Shown: piece by piece, positions 63,905 to 64,000 of the stretch | Layout: each line of letters opens with the position of its first letter | Position numbering within the stretch: the stretch's first letter is position 1 | NCBI GenBank assembly: GCA_944383405.1 | Contig: CALWPL010000003.1 | Location: forward strand, 122,705-186,704 | Length of the DNA stretch: 64,000 nucleotides | Direction: 5' to 3' | Source of the DNA: an uncultured Clostridia bacterium | Lineage (GTDB): Bacteria > Bacillota > Clostridia > Christensenellales > UBA1242 | Notes under the pieces: generated by a model | What the model was told of the DNA's origin: nothing | Databases searched by the model: none | The model's input: the letters and a program-made list of their open reading frames with translations, nothing else | Made by a program: the position numbers and the translations under genes

Positions 63905-64000
63905 AAACTTGTAATTAAAAGGGATTAAACTTGTAATTTTGCACTAGTTTTTTATACATATTTTACTTATAAAAGAATTTTAAGTTATAAAAATATTTAA

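Noticed and set aside
1..64000. CRISPR arrays, rRNA genes, insertion sequences and known riboswitches
   Set aside because: None were recognised on reading either strand; the only short tandem array is the three-copy 12-bp repeat at 50452-50487.

Overview
The window is strongly AT-rich DNA from an endospore-forming member of the Bacillota, most likely an uncultured Clostridia-type organism. The evidence is Spo0A, SpoIIR, SpmA/SpmB, YtaF, SleB/YpeB, and especially SipL, the clostridial SPOCS+LysM morphogenetic protein. Most coding genes start behind AGGAGG-like ribosome sites. A distinct group has a vegetative promoter whose -10 box ends only 5-9 nt before the start codon, so those mRNAs should be leaderless or nearly so. 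No insertion sequence, integrase, CRISPR array, rRNA or riboswitch was recognised.

Layout. Bases 2-4463 carry trmN6 (cut by the left edge), the divergent spmA-spmB pair, tatD-rsmA and an unknown conserved-looking gene. Bases 4717-13048 hold a secreted lipoprotein and a compact sporulation and germination block: spo0A, an acidic zinc-ribbon gene, veg, sipL, spoIIR, sleB, ypeB. Bases 13291-14475 encode a Rho-like protein that keeps the Rho fold signatures but has lost the Walker A ATP site.

Bases 14569-37362 are the most unusual part. They hold a conjugation-type (type IV secretion) apparatus: a VirD4/TraG coupling ATPase, two small pilin-like proteins (each with its own promoter and terminator), a large lipoprotein, a VirB6/TrbL-like membrane protein with a long cytoplasmic tail, a VirB4-like ATPase with an N-terminal membrane region, and two soluble unknowns. 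A 2851-residue surface protein of Ig-like repeats lies beside it on the opposite strand. There is no recognisable relaxase, integrase, replication gene or attachment site, and housekeeping genes flank both sides. This looks like a resident contact or secretion machine, or the fixed remnant of an integrative element, rather than an intact mobile element.

Bases 37581-50098 return to housekeeping: a zinc-ribbon membrane protein, mnmA, ytaF, an XRE regulator-yigZ-recX-acpS operon, a mazF toxin with an atypical small upstream partner, an RlmD/RlmCD-type methyltransferase, lgt, a DivIVA-like gene, an unknown gene, a permease with a His/Cys-rich loop, and pepF. Two convergent tRNA genes (Asn-GTT and Leu-CAG) and a three-copy 12-bp tandem repeat precede a type II restriction-modification pair (51239-53131). 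The right end has a DUF362 protein, an NfeD-SPFH membrane pair, a CrtO-like/DegV/radical-SAM operon, a membrane-anchored coiled-coil protein, a patatin-like lipase and a ComEC-type metallo-beta-lactamase-fold protein.

Functional calls rest on motif recognition by eye. No database search was possible.
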